Positions 1 to 5,622 of a stretch of DNA of 6,410 nucleotides are shown in pieces. Every line of letters starts with the position of its first letter. Position 1 is the stretch's first letter. The notes beneath the pieces are model-generated. The model did no database searches. It was given only the letters and a program-made list of their open reading frames with translations, and had not been told where the DNA came from. This DNA is from Candidatus Peregrinibacteria bacterium (lineage in GTDB: Bacteria > Patescibacteriota > Gracilibacteria > Peribacterales > Peribacteraceae): the NCBI GenBank assembly GCA_030638845.1, contig DAOWDW010000048.1, forward strand, positions 1 through 6,410, read 5' to 3'. A program made the position numbers and the translations under genes.

Positions 1-86
1 TGACGGAAAGAGCCTTTATTACATAAAAATGGAACTTGCCTAACTTCGAGTGAAAGAAATGAAGTAAGTAAAATAAGTGAGATTAT
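1..86. other. non-coding A-rich segment beyond the tRNA
   Basis: I see no gene here. The stretch 49-80 is A/G-rich and loosely periodic, with GTGAAAG, ATGAAGT and AAGTGAG-like words. It also has ACTTC and GAAGT arms about 12 nt apart that could pair weakly. It resembles a decayed short-period repeat, but I could not assign a fixed unit length. Confidence 0.35.
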
Positions 87-111
87 TTTTGTGTTACATT
101 GTAACACAAAA
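87..111. repeat. perfect 11-bp inverted repeat with 3-nt loop
   Basis: TTTTGTGTTAC at 87-97 and its exact complement at 101-111 flank a 3-nt spacer. The T-rich side is at the 5' foot on both strands, so neither strand has the U-tract after the stem that an intrinsic terminator needs. It lies just downstream of the tRNA on the minus strand. It may be a backup RNA 3'-end structure or a protein-binding palindrome; the role is unknown. Confidence 0.6.
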
Positions 112-141
112 CCATTCTACGAAGCTTGCGTAGTAGAATGG
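108..141 (-). terminator. possible tRNA 3' hairpin / terminator
   Basis: CCATTCTAC and GTAGAATGG arms (133-141 and 112-120) form a 9-bp stem. An alternative fold pairs CCATTC/GAATGG and TACG/CGTA with a 3-nt bulge. On the minus strand the stem is followed by four T residues (108-111). The 5' arm begins with the CCA end encoded in the tRNA gene, so folding would compete with or guide 3' processing. The U-tract is short, so terminator function is only plausible. Confidence 0.4.
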
Positions 142-215
142 AGCCACCTCGGGGATTCGAACCCCGGACCTACGCGTTACGAGTGCGTTGCTCTGGCCAA
201 CTGAGCTAAGGTGGC
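139..215 (-). tRNA. tRNA-Thr (anticodon CGU)
   Basis: This tRNA reads the threonine codon ACG. The cloverleaf can be drawn in full: acceptor GCCACCT/AGGTGGC (7 bp), D stem GCTC/GAGC, anticodon loop CTCGTAA with CGT at 179-181, five-base variable region AGGTC, T stem CGGGG/CCCCG around TTCGAAT, discriminator T, and an encoded CCA (139-141). G35 and U36 of the anticodon and the G1-C72 and C2-G71 pairs agree with threonine identity. The anticodon stem closes with an A31-C39 mismatch, which is a little unusual next to the loop. The gene follows the small secreted-protein gene on the same strand by about 46 nt. Confidence 0.96.
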
Positions 216-225
216 ACTCCCTTGG

Positions 226-260
226 CTCACAGCTTATAGCTCAAAGTTTAAAGTTCAAAG
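226..260. repeat. heptad array A (5 x 7 nt, TAGCTTG-like)
   Basis: Five consecutive 7-mers in exact register on the plus strand: CTCACAG, CTTATAG, CTCAAAG, TTTAAAG, TTCAAAG (pattern YTYANAG). The array fills most of the gap between the tRNA and the stop codon of the 262-552 gene, ending 1 nt before that stop. The unit resembles those at 1578-1605 and 2102-2129. Confidence 0.75.
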
Positions 261-261
261 C

Positions 262-552
262 TTACTTAAGCCATCTTGGCATTCCAATCCAATCTGGCCA
301 TTCGCGAGGCATATTACTTGGAGCAACTCGTGTCCTACTTGTTCTTGTAGAAACTTTTCTTGTTGTGACCTGTTTGCCATCAACAATAAGTCCAGAGTTG
401 GCACGGTATGTCATATGTACTGTCTGCCTTGCGCGCGTAGGAACACTGTAATTTGCAACAGGTGTAGCAAACCACTGTGGAGAATACGCAGCAACTGGAG
501 TGGAAATAAGAAAAACTGAAAGAATAATAGTGATAGATGATAATTTAAGCAT
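262..552 (-). CDS. small putative secreted protein, unknown function
   Basis: A 96-residue protein that I do not recognise. Residues 1-22 look like a Sec signal peptide: a short start with Lys3, a hydrophobic core (SSITIILSVFLIS), then TPVAA with V-A-A as a good signal peptidase I site. This leaves a mature chain of about 74 residues. The mature part is rich in Arg, Thr and Ser (residues 61-77) and has Trp/Pro-rich ends (SPQWF near the start, WPDWIGMPRW at the end). It has no cysteine and no second membrane segment. The ATG at 550-552 has no visible Shine-Dalgarno sequence, like its neighbours. The gene lies beyond the ribosomal operon terminator, so it probably has its own promoter in the AT-rich 553-625 stretch. 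A real gene is favoured by the signal peptide and same-strand position, but homologues are unverified. Confidence 0.6.
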   Translation of the reverse strand: MLKLSSITIILSVFLISTPVAAYSPQWFATPVANYSVPTRARQTVHMTYRANSGLIVDGKQVTTRKVSTRTSRTRVAPSNMPREWPDWIGMPRWLK

Positions 553-625
553 GTATGTACTGTAATGTTTCCATTTGGGAAAACAATAAAAATCTGATGT
601 TTTTTTACTTCTATTATCAAATCTT

Positions 626-662
626 AAAATAAAAACTTCCTCCTCAAACTACGGAGGTCAAG
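626..662 (-). terminator. intrinsic terminator of the ribosomal operon
   Basis: On the minus strand, 20 nt after the rpsI stop, CCTCC and GGAGG (653-657 and 639-643) pair around a 9-nt loop. CTT/AAG extends the stem across a 2-nt bulge. The stem is followed directly by TTTTTATTTT (626-635). A GC stem, a U-rich tail and a place at the end of a long co-directional gene run fit a rho-independent terminator. Confidence 0.7.
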
Positions 663-682
663 AATTCGAAATATATACCCTC

Positions 683-1075
683 TTACCTCTTGCTGAATTG
701 TGGTGCTCTTCTTGCTCCTTTAAGTCCTGGTTTCTTACGCTCTTTAACTCTAGCATCTCTTCGCAAAAATCCTTCGCGTTTTAATATAGATCTAACATCT
801 GGATCAACCAAAAGCAAAGCACGGCTAATACCGTGTCTTAAAGCTCCAGCCTGTGCATCTTTTCCACCGCCAGAAATAATTGCAACAATATCAAAATCTT
901 TCTTTTTTTCTAAAAGTGCTAAAGGTGCTAAGGCAATCTCTCTTTGTAACGGAGTGAAATACTCTTTCATATCTTTATTATTTATTGTGCACTTACCTTC
1001 TCCTTCGAAAAGTTTTACACGAGCAATGGCCGTTTTTCGCTTGCCGTTACTATAAGTATATTGAGATTGAGCCAT
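683..1075 (-). CDS. rpsI: 30S ribosomal protein S9 (uS9)
   Basis: S9 is a small-subunit head protein whose basic C-terminal tail reaches the P-site tRNA. The protein has 130 residues, the usual bacterial length. Recognisable parts are the N-terminal YSNGKRKTAIARV strand, the family signature GGGKDAQAGALRHGISRALL at 69-88, and the basic tail from 106 ending in QFSKR. The terminal Lys-Arg that contacts tRNA is present. The ATG at 1073-1075 gives the standard MAQ-type N-terminus, and there is no Shine-Dalgarno motif. It follows rplM by 13 nt, the near-universal rplM-rpsI pair, and is the last gene before the terminator. Confidence 0.98.
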   Translation of the reverse strand: MAQSQYTYSNGKRKTAIARVKLFEGEGKCTINNKDMKEYFTPLQREIALAPLALLEKKKDFDIVAIISGGGKDAQAGALRHGISRALLLVDPDVRSILKREGFLRRDARVKERKKPGLKGARRAPQFSKR

Positions 1076-1088
1076 AATAATTCAAAAA

Positions 1089-1525
1089 TTAGGATGTAGA
1101 TTCGGATTTTATATCTAAAGGAATAGGCATTTGAGCTTCGTGTTTATGATTTTCATCATTATAAATATGTAATTGCTTTAGCCATTGTGGTCTTAGTCTA
1201 TTACTTGGAAGCATTCTTTTTACAGCTAGCTCTACTACTTTTTCTGGACTCTTTTCCATCATTTTTTCTAGTGTTCTACTTCGTAGATGTCCTATAAACC
1301 CAGTATGAGAATGGTACTCTTTCTGAAGAAGTTTCTTTTGTGGAAAATAAAGCTTTGCTGCATTTATTACAATAACATGATCTCCACATAACTGATGAGG
1401 AGAGAAAGATGCTTTACCTTTACCTCTTAGGGTATTTGCAATAATAGTTGCCATACGACCTACGCTCTTTCCATCTGCATCAACAATGTGCCATATGGGT
1501 GCCTGCGGTGGAATAATTGAGGTCT

Positions 1526-1529
<4 letters not shown>
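1089..1529 (-). CDS. rplM: 50S ribosomal protein L13 (uL13)
   Basis: L13 is an early-assembly large-subunit protein that binds 23S rRNA. The 146 residues are close to the normal 142. Visible hallmarks are W13-H-I-V-D-A, GKSVGRMATIIANTLRGKGK (20-39), FSPHQLCGDHVIVINAAKL (42-60), and the C-terminal block LAVKRMLPSNRLRPQWLKQL (101-120) followed by IYNDENHKHEAQ. The ATG overlaps the rplQ stop in an ATGA arrangement of 4 nt, so its translation is probably coupled to rplQ. A purine-rich GAAGAA precedes the ATG but is not a good Shine-Dalgarno. The last ten residues are a short variable tail. Confidence 0.98.
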
Positions 1530-2098
<569 letters not shown>

Positions 2099-2101
2099 GA
2101 C

Positions 2102-2129
2102 TAGGTTTTAGGTTGTAGGTAGTAGGTTG
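2102..2129. repeat. heptad array D upstream of rplQ (4 x 7 nt)
   Basis: Plus-strand units TAGGTTT, TAGGTTG, TAGGTAG, TAGGTTG, with a weaker TAGAGAT following at 2130-2136. The array begins 3 nt from the rplQ start codon and occupies the place where a ribosome-binding site would be expected. Confidence 0.85.
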
Positions 2130-2195
2130 TAGAGATGAGATTATAGGGAGAAACGAATATTGTAGAAGTATTTTCTTGAGTATTTAGACTGAGTT

Positions 2196-2223
2196 TCATT
2201 CTCCATTTTGCATTCTGCATTTT
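2196..2223. repeat. heptad array E abutting the rpoA stop (4 x 7 nt)
   Basis: Plus-strand units TCATTCT, CCATTTT, GCATTCT, GCATTTT, ending at the base before the rpoA stop codon (2224-2226). The unit matches the CCATTTT rotation of the second half of array C. The 64-66 nt between arrays D and E hold no gene that I can see. Confidence 0.8.
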
Positions 2224-3219
2224 CTACTGCTCTTCCATCGAATCATCATCAAGAGATAAGTTACGTTCTTTTAGAGTATCTGCCACTTCGTCTAGTGCCT
2301 TGGCACCAAATCCGCGGAAATTACTTAACTGAGAACCTGTGCACTTTGTAAGCTGTTCTATACTTCCTACACCTGCATTAATAAGTGCATTTAGTGTTCT
2401 TGGTGAGAAGTTAAGTATTTCAATAGGAGTATAACTCTCTCTAGATTCAGCAGAAGCACCTTCCTCTTCTGGTACACCTGCACGAGAGAAGTCTGCAACG
2501 AATTCACTCTCTACAACTTTTTCTTCACTTCCAAAGTATTCGAAATAACTCTTAAGTATTTGAGAAGCAAACTGCATGGCCTCTTCTGCATTCAAAGAAC
2601 CATTTGTTTCTACATCTATTATCAATTTTTCTAAATTAGTACGCTGACCAACACGTGCTGGCTCAACACTATACTTAACACGAGAAACAGGACTATAAAC
2701 TGCATCTATGTAAATAAGGGAAGGCTCGTTCTGCTTTTTGTTTCTTTCTGCCGCAGGCACATAACCAACTCCTTTTTCTACTGTAATTTCCATATCTATT
2801 TCTCCACCCTTCTCTAGGGTACAAATTACTTGAGATGGATCTAGTACTTCAACGTCCGAAGATGCATCTATATCTTTGGCAGTTAGAGTTTTTGACCCTT
2901 TTGCCTTTAATGTCAGAATCTCTGCATCTTTACTGAATTTTCTAAGATTTAACTCTTTTAAATTTAAACAAATATCCATAACAGATTCGATGACTCCTTT
3001 AACTGCAGTATATTCATGTTGTACACCCTTCATACGAATAGATGTAACAGCTGCCCCTGGCAAACTGGATAGAAGCACTCTACGAAGCCCGTTTCCTAGA
3101 GTAATTCCAAACCCTGGAGGCAATGGTGAAATGGTAAATATCGAATGCATTCCGTTGTCGTCATCTGCAGAAGTGACGCTATATGTTGGAAGTCCGATTT
3201 CTTCCTGAATGATATGCAT
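2224..3219 (-). CDS. rpoA: DNA-directed RNA polymerase subunit alpha
   Basis: Alpha dimerises to nucleate RNA polymerase assembly, and its C-terminal domain binds promoter UP elements and activators. With the chosen start the protein has 331 residues, normal for bacteria. The N-terminal domain shows PLPPGFGITLGNGLRRVLLS and then PGAAVTSIRMKGVQHEYTAV, the conserved dimer and assembly region. An acidic linker (VPEEEG...) leads to the C-terminal domain from about 263. There Arg274, Asn277 and Lys307 line up with E. coli R265, N268 and K298, the DNA-contact residues. I chose the ATG at 3217-3219 (MHIIQEEIGLP). A GTG 14 codons upstream (3261) is in frame but lies inside the 3253-3273 hairpin and would add an atypical leader. 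No Shine-Dalgarno motif; a C/T-rich tract precedes the ATG. Confidence 0.97.
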   Translation of the reverse strand: MHIIQEEIGLPTYSVTSADDDNGMHSIFTISPLPPGFGITLGNGLRRVLLSSLPGAAVTSIRMKGVQHEYTAVKGVIESVMDICLNLKELNLRKFSKDAEILTLKAKGSKTLTAKDIDASSDVEVLDPSQVICTLEKGGEIDMEITVEKGVGYVPAAERNKKQNEPSLIYIDAVYSPVSRVKYSVEPARVGQRTNLEKLIIDVETNGSLNAEEAMQFASQILKSYFEYFGSEEKVVESEFVADFSRAGVPEEEGASAESRESYTPIEILNFSPRTLNALINAGVGSIEQLTKCTGSQLSNFRGFGAKALDEVADTLKERNLSLDDDSMEEQ

Positions 3220-3252
3220 AGTTTTGTAGTGGGAAGAGAGAGGGGGGAGAAT

Positions 3253-3273
3253 GTCCCGCACTTTAAGCGGGAC
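3253..3273. repeat. GC-stem palindrome between rpsD and rpoA
   Basis: GTCCCGC (3253-3259) and GCGGGAC (3267-3273) form a perfect 7-bp stem with a 7-nt AT loop, five bases after the rpsD stop. On the transcribed (minus) strand it is followed by a C/T-rich tract, not by a U-tract, so it is unlikely to be a strong terminator. It could be an mRNA processing or stabilising hairpin, or an interspersed palindrome. It resembles the hairpin at 4518-4535. Confidence 0.75.
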
Positions 3274-3278
3274 GAAAA

Positions 3279-3899
3279 TTAATTGCGTGAATAAAATTCG
3301 ATTACTTGTCTTACATCAATTGCCTGCTCTGCCATTTCTGACTCAGGAATTGCTATAATTTCAATGCTAAATTTGCTGCTATCTACTTTCATCCATCCTG
3401 GAGGCATTAGCTTTTCATGCGCAGCTACAATTTCGTTAAATACCTGAGAATTTGCATTTTTGGTTCTTAGGGTAAGTACATCTCCAACTTTTACACGATA
3501 TGAAGGAATAGTAATTCGACGACCATTTAGTAAAAATAGTCCATGACTTATAAATTGTCTGGACTGCATTCGTGTCATTGCAAATCCAGCTCTGTAAATT
3601 ACGTTATCCGATCTTCTTTCTAAAAATTGCTTTATCATATCTCCAGTAGGTCCAACTTTAGATTTAGATGATTCTTCATATATACGACGAAATTGCTTTT
3701 CGGATAATCCATAAATTAATCGTACTTTCTGCTTCTCTAAAAGCTGAGTAGCATACTCAGACTTTCGTCCAAGACGATCTCTTGGACCCTTACCAGCTGG
3801 TTGAGGCTTGTGCTGAAGTACTTTATCGTATTTATCAGCACCATATATATTGATACCGAATCGGCGACATATCTTTGCTTTAGGTCCTGTATATTTCAT
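3279..3899 (-). CDS. rpsD: 30S ribosomal protein S4 (uS4)
   Basis: S4 is a primary 16S rRNA binder that starts 30S body assembly, and in other bacteria it represses its own operon. The 206 residues are standard. Residues 1-20 (GPKAKICRRFGINIYG) are the N-terminal segment, with a single Cys11, so this is the zinc-free form. The S4 RNA-binding fold is visible at about 93-142 (LERRSDNVIYRAGFAMTRMQ and then LNGRRITIPSYRVKVGD). The end, VIEFYSRN, is typical. The ATG at 3897-3899 is the only sensible start. Just 1 nt upstream lies repeat array F, so there is no Shine-Dalgarno motif. The 154-nt gap to rpsK has imperfectly complementary ends that could form a leader structure. Confidence 0.98.
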   Translation of the reverse strand: MKYTGPKAKICRRFGINIYGADKYDKVLQHKPQPAGKGPRDRLGRKSEYATQLLEKQKVRLIYGLSEKQFRRIYEESSKSKVGPTGDMIKQFLERRSDNVIYRAGFAMTRMQSRQFISHGLFLLNGRRITIPSYRVKVGDVLTLRTKNANSQVFNEIVAAHEKLMPPGWMKVDSSKFSIEIIAIPESEMAEQAIDVRQVIEFYSRN

Positions 3900-3900
3900 A

Positions 3901-3928
3901 ACAGTTGACAGTTAACTTTTAACAGTTA
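3901..3928. repeat. heptad array F upstream of rpsD (4 x 7 nt)
   Basis: Plus-strand units ACAGTTG, ACAGTTA, ACTTTTA, ACAGTTA, starting 1 nt from the rpsD start codon. Read on the minus strand the unit is TAACTGT, close to the plus-strand unit TAATTGT of array H at the other end of the same gap. Confidence 0.85.
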
Positions 3929-3946
3929 ACAAAGGAGGAGATAAAA

Positions 3947-3967
3947 AAGGGATATGGGATAAAGGAT
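3947..3967. repeat. short heptad array G (3 x 7 nt)
   Basis: Plus-strand units AAGGGAT, ATGGGAT, AAAGGAT, with a possible earlier GATAAAA. It lies inside the rpsK-rpsD gap between arrays F and H. Three units is near the limit of what chance could give in AT-rich DNA. Confidence 0.55.
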
Positions 3968-4016
3968 TTCCTTGGTGGAATTTACTTAAGCCTTCTGATT
4001 TTAGTGATAATTGCAT

Positions 4017-4051
4017 AGTTAATTGTTAATTGTTACTGGTTAATTGTTAAA
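4017..4051. repeat. heptad array H downstream of rpsK (5 x 7 nt)
   Basis: Plus-strand units AGTTAAT, TGTTAAT, TGTTACT, GGTTAAT, TGTTAAA, ending 2 nt before the rpsK stop codon (4054-4056). With array F it brackets the 154-nt rpsK-rpsD gap. Confidence 0.85.
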
Positions 4052-4053
4052 AA

Positions 4054-4449
4054 TTACACCCTTCTCCTCCCCTTAGGTCTACACCCACCATGGGCAACTG
4101 GGGTTTTGTCTACAATAGATTCTAAGTTTATCCCTGCTCCAGCAATACCTCTTATGGACTGTTCTCTTCCTGGTCCTAGACCTTTAACTTCTACCTGAAC
4201 AGATTCTATTCCATAACCTTGTATAAGTTCTGTGGCTTTTTCTGCAGCTACTTTTGCTGCATATGGCGTAGATTTTCTTGTTCCCTTAAATCCTGCTGCT
4301 CCACAACTACATCCACCTAATTTGTTTCCTTCAAGATCTGTAAAAGTAATAATAGTATTGTTTTCACCTGCATGTATACATACACGTGCAAGTGGCATTT
4401 TTACTTTTATCTTCTTTTTCTTGGCCTTTGTTTTTTTAGCTGGAGGCAT
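4054..4449 (-). CDS. rpsK: 30S ribosomal protein S11 (uS11)
   Basis: S11 forms part of the 30S platform near the mRNA exit and the E site. With the ATG at 4447-4449 it has 131 residues. Residues 1-18 are a Lys-rich N-terminal tail (PPAKKTKAKKKKIKVK). The core follows with ARVCIHAGENNTIITFTDLEG (21-41) and the signature GLGPGREQSIRGIAGAG (90-106), then INLESIVDKTPVAHGGCRPKGRRRV, the conserved RNA-binding end. A TTG six codons upstream (4467) is in frame, but it lies in repeat array I and would give an odd leader, so I reject it. No Shine-Dalgarno motif. It stands between rpsM and rpsD, the standard alpha-operon order. Confidence 0.98.
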   Translation of the reverse strand: MPPAKKTKAKKKKIKVKMPLARVCIHAGENNTIITFTDLEGNKLGGCSCGAAGFKGTRKSTPYAAKVAAEKATELIQGYGIESVQVEVKGLGPGREQSIRGIAGAGINLESIVDKTPVAHGGCRPKGRRRV

Positions 4450-4454
4450 AGTTA

Positions 4455-4494
4455 GGGAATGAAGCAATGTAACAATGTATCAATGAAGCAATAA
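4455..4494. repeat. octad array I upstream of rpsK (5 x 8 nt)
   Basis: Plus-strand units GGGAATGA, AGCAATGT, AACAATGT, ATCAATGA, AGCAATAA in register, with TGAATAAA as a possible sixth. This is the only array in the window with an 8-nt period. It lies 5 nt upstream of the rpsK start codon. Confidence 0.75.
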
Positions 4495-4517
4495 TGAATA
4501 AAAATAGAATGGTTAAT

Positions 4518-4535
4518 CCCCGATTAAAATCGGGG
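4518..4535. repeat. GC-stem palindrome between rpsM and rpsK
   Basis: CCCCGATT (4518-4525) and AATCGGGG (4528-4535) are perfect complements; a realistic fold is a 7-bp stem with a TAAA-type tetraloop. It begins 10 nt after the rpsM stop on the minus strand. The first T-rich run lies about 12 nt further on, so it is a poor intrinsic terminator. Like the 3253-3273 palindrome, it combines CCCG/CGGG arms with a T/A loop at a gene junction. Confidence 0.75.
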
Positions 4536-4545
4536 GAGTGAAGGT

Positions 4546-4926
4546 TTAAGTCTTGGTTAAAGTTGTTCTACCAGACATTCCTGTCTTCTTCTTACCACGT
4601 TTTGTTCTGGCGTTTCTTCTGGATGTCTGTCCACGAACTGGTAGTTTTCTTCTGTGTCTATATCCACGATATGTTCCTATGTCCTGAAGACGCTTAACAT
4701 CCATAGATACTCTTCGTGTTAATTCGCCTTCTATCTCTTCCTTTTCTAAACGTGCCCTTAGTCTTGCTTGATCTTCTTCGGATATATCTTCTGCTTTTGT
4801 ACCCTCTGAAATTTTAAGTTCACGCAAAATTTCTTCTGCCATTGGTTTTCCAACACCTTTTATATAGGTAAGTGCAATAACTATATGTTTTTCTCCCGGT
4901 AATGGTACACCTGCGATTCGAATCAT
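4546..4926 (-). CDS. rpsM: 30S ribosomal protein S13 (uS13)
   Basis: S13 is a 30S head protein that bridges to the 50S subunit and touches P-site tRNA through its C-terminal tail. The 126 residues are close to the usual 118-125. Markers are MIRIAGVPLPGEKHIVIALT (1-20), the helix-hairpin-helix-like YIKGVGKPMAEEIL (21-34), and the signature IGTYRGYRHRRKLPVRGQ (83-100) followed by TSRRNARTKRG. The lysine-rich end is normal. Residues 40-70 are more acidic and slightly longer than in E. coli. The ATG at 4924-4926 gives the canonical N-terminus and lacks a Shine-Dalgarno motif. It follows rpmJ by 30 nt, nearly all of it repeat array J. Confidence 0.98.
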   Translation of the reverse strand: MIRIAGVPLPGEKHIVIALTYIKGVGKPMAEEILRELKISEGTKAEDISEEDQARLRARLEKEEIEGELTRRVSMDVKRLQDIGTYRGYRHRRKLPVRGQTSRRNARTKRGKKKTGMSGRTTLTKT

Positions 4927-4929
4927 AAG

Positions 4930-4957
4930 AGTTAAAAGTGAATATTGAAGAGTGAAT
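4930..4957. repeat. heptad array J between rpmJ and rpsM (4 x 7 nt)
   Basis: Plus-strand units AGTTAAA, AGTGAAT, ATTGAAG, AGTGAAT. The array spans almost the whole 30-nt gap. It shares its last base with the rpmJ stop codon and begins 3 nt from the rpsM start codon. Confidence 0.75.
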
Positions 4958-5085
4958 TACCCTTGTCTTTGCTTGTGACGTGGAATTTTACAGACAATTC
5001 TGCGCACCATGTTACCCTTTCCATTTCGCCTAATCACTAGGCGACAGTCTTTGCACATGGGTTTAACGGAGGCTCGAACTTTCAT
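4957..5085 (-). CDS. rpmJ: 50S ribosomal protein L36 (bL36)
   Basis: L36 is a tiny zinc-ribbon protein of the large subunit that binds 23S rRNA. Translation from the ATG at 5083-5085 gives 42 residues: [20 protein letters not shown], then [22 protein letters not shown]. This matches the family's MKVRASVK start and ends with the usual HKQRQG. The zinc ligands C11, C14, C32 and H37 are all present, so this is the Cys4-type (zinc-binding) form. The short loop NGKGNMVR is a few residues longer than in the common 37-38 residue version. Its place between infA and rpsM is standard. Confidence 0.97.
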   Translation of the reverse strand: MKVRASVKPMCKDCRLVIRRNGKGNMVRRIVCKIPRHKQRQG

Positions 5086-5105
5086 ATAAAGAGAATAAAT
5101 AGAAA

Positions 5106-5411
5106 TTATACATTTGTGCCATTTTCACTAGCTGTTGCCTGCGTGTCTTCTTTTGCCTCTTCTAGTTCCGGTATTTTATGATCCGATCGGAACCTGTAGA
5201 CAATGCGTCCTTTTTCTAGATCATAAGGTGTCATTTCGACTTTTACCCTATCTCCAGGAAGTATACGAACTCGTGAAACGCGCATGCGACCTGCTAATGT
5301 GCAATGTAGCACATGATCCTTCGCTTTTGGACTCAAGATTTTAACCTTAAAAGTGGCATTTGGAAAAGTTTCTTCTGTTATGCCGATGAGTTCAATAACA
5401 TCTTTAGACAC
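5106..5411 (-). CDS. infA: translation initiation factor IF-1
   Basis: IF-1 is a single OB-fold protein that binds the 30S A site during initiation. Starting at the GTG at 5409-5411 the protein has 101 residues. Residues 1-75 are the OB fold, with [38 protein letters not shown] and [15 protein letters not shown] all clear. The strand 3 region carries a small insertion (SPKAKDH). A 26-residue acidic, polar tail ([20 protein letters not shown]...) follows, which E. coli IF-1 (about 72 residues) lacks. The GTG reproduces the family's M-[AS]-K-x-D-V-I-E start. An ATG (5453) and a TTG (5468) upstream are in frame but add a hydrophobic leader that crosses the 5438-5455 hairpin, so I consider them unlikely. 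Confidence 0.93.
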   Translation of the reverse strand: MSKDVIELIGITEETFPNATFKVKILSPKAKDHVLHCTLAGRMRVSRVRILPGDRVKVEMTPYDLEKGRIVYRFRSDHKIPELEEAKEDTQATASENGTNV

Positions 5412-5437
5412 TAGAGCGTAAACGAAGTAAAGCCGAA

Positions 5438-5455
5438 AAATGCTACAGAGCATTT
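5438..5455 (-). promoter_or_regulatory. leader hairpin before infA
   Basis: AAATGCT and AGCATTT form a perfect 7-bp stem with a 4-nt loop; on the minus strand the stem ends in a run of five T residues (5436-5440). It sits about 26 nt upstream of the preferred infA GTG. The form is that of a weak attenuator or terminator, or a 5' end stabilising hairpin. The AT-rich stem makes efficient termination doubtful. Confidence 0.4.
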
Positions 5456-5622
5456 CGCTTGTATACAAGATAAATGTCGAGAAAATTTAGCAAAGATGGT
5501 ATTTAGGGTTGATAAACTTGGAAAACATTGTTTGATGCTATATTTATTACCCTCTTTTGATTAGATCTGGTTATTGCTTCATTTCTCTGTTTTATATCAA
5601 TTTTTGAAATAATAACATTACT
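5456..5622 (-). other. map-infA intergenic stretch with weak promoter candidate
   Basis: There is no gene and no heptad array here. On the minus strand a TTGATA (5595-5600) is followed after 18 nt by CAATAA (5571-5576), a poor sigma70-like pair. It could start a transcript covering infA to rpsI, but AT-rich DNA gives such matches by chance. No riboswitch or known ribosomal-protein leader structure was recognised. Confidence 0.25.

Noticed and set aside
188..519. Plus-strand open frames across the tRNA and the small secreted gene
   Set aside because: They run antisense through the tRNA and a signal-peptide gene, have no recognisable protein features, and oppose the direction of every other gene.
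411..620. Minus-strand 69-residue open frame overlapping the secreted-protein gene
   Set aside because: It overlaps the better-supported 262-552 frame and is dominated by Phe/Leu runs from AT-rich DNA.
690..1055. Plus-strand open frame opposite rpsI
   Set aside because: It is the antisense shadow of a clear S9 gene.
3220..3261. GTG start of rpoA 14 codons upstream
   Set aside because: It lies within a 7-bp GC hairpin and adds residues unlike alpha subunits; the ATG at 3219 gives a normal N-terminus.
3931..3940. AAAGGAGGAG, a perfect Shine-Dalgarno-like motif
   Set aside because: It is on the plus strand, with no plus-strand gene after it; on the coding strand it reads as a C/T tract.
5105..5110. 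TATAAT on the minus strand before rpmJ
   Set aside because: It lies at the infA stop with no matching -35 element at proper spacing, and is likely chance in AT-rich DNA.
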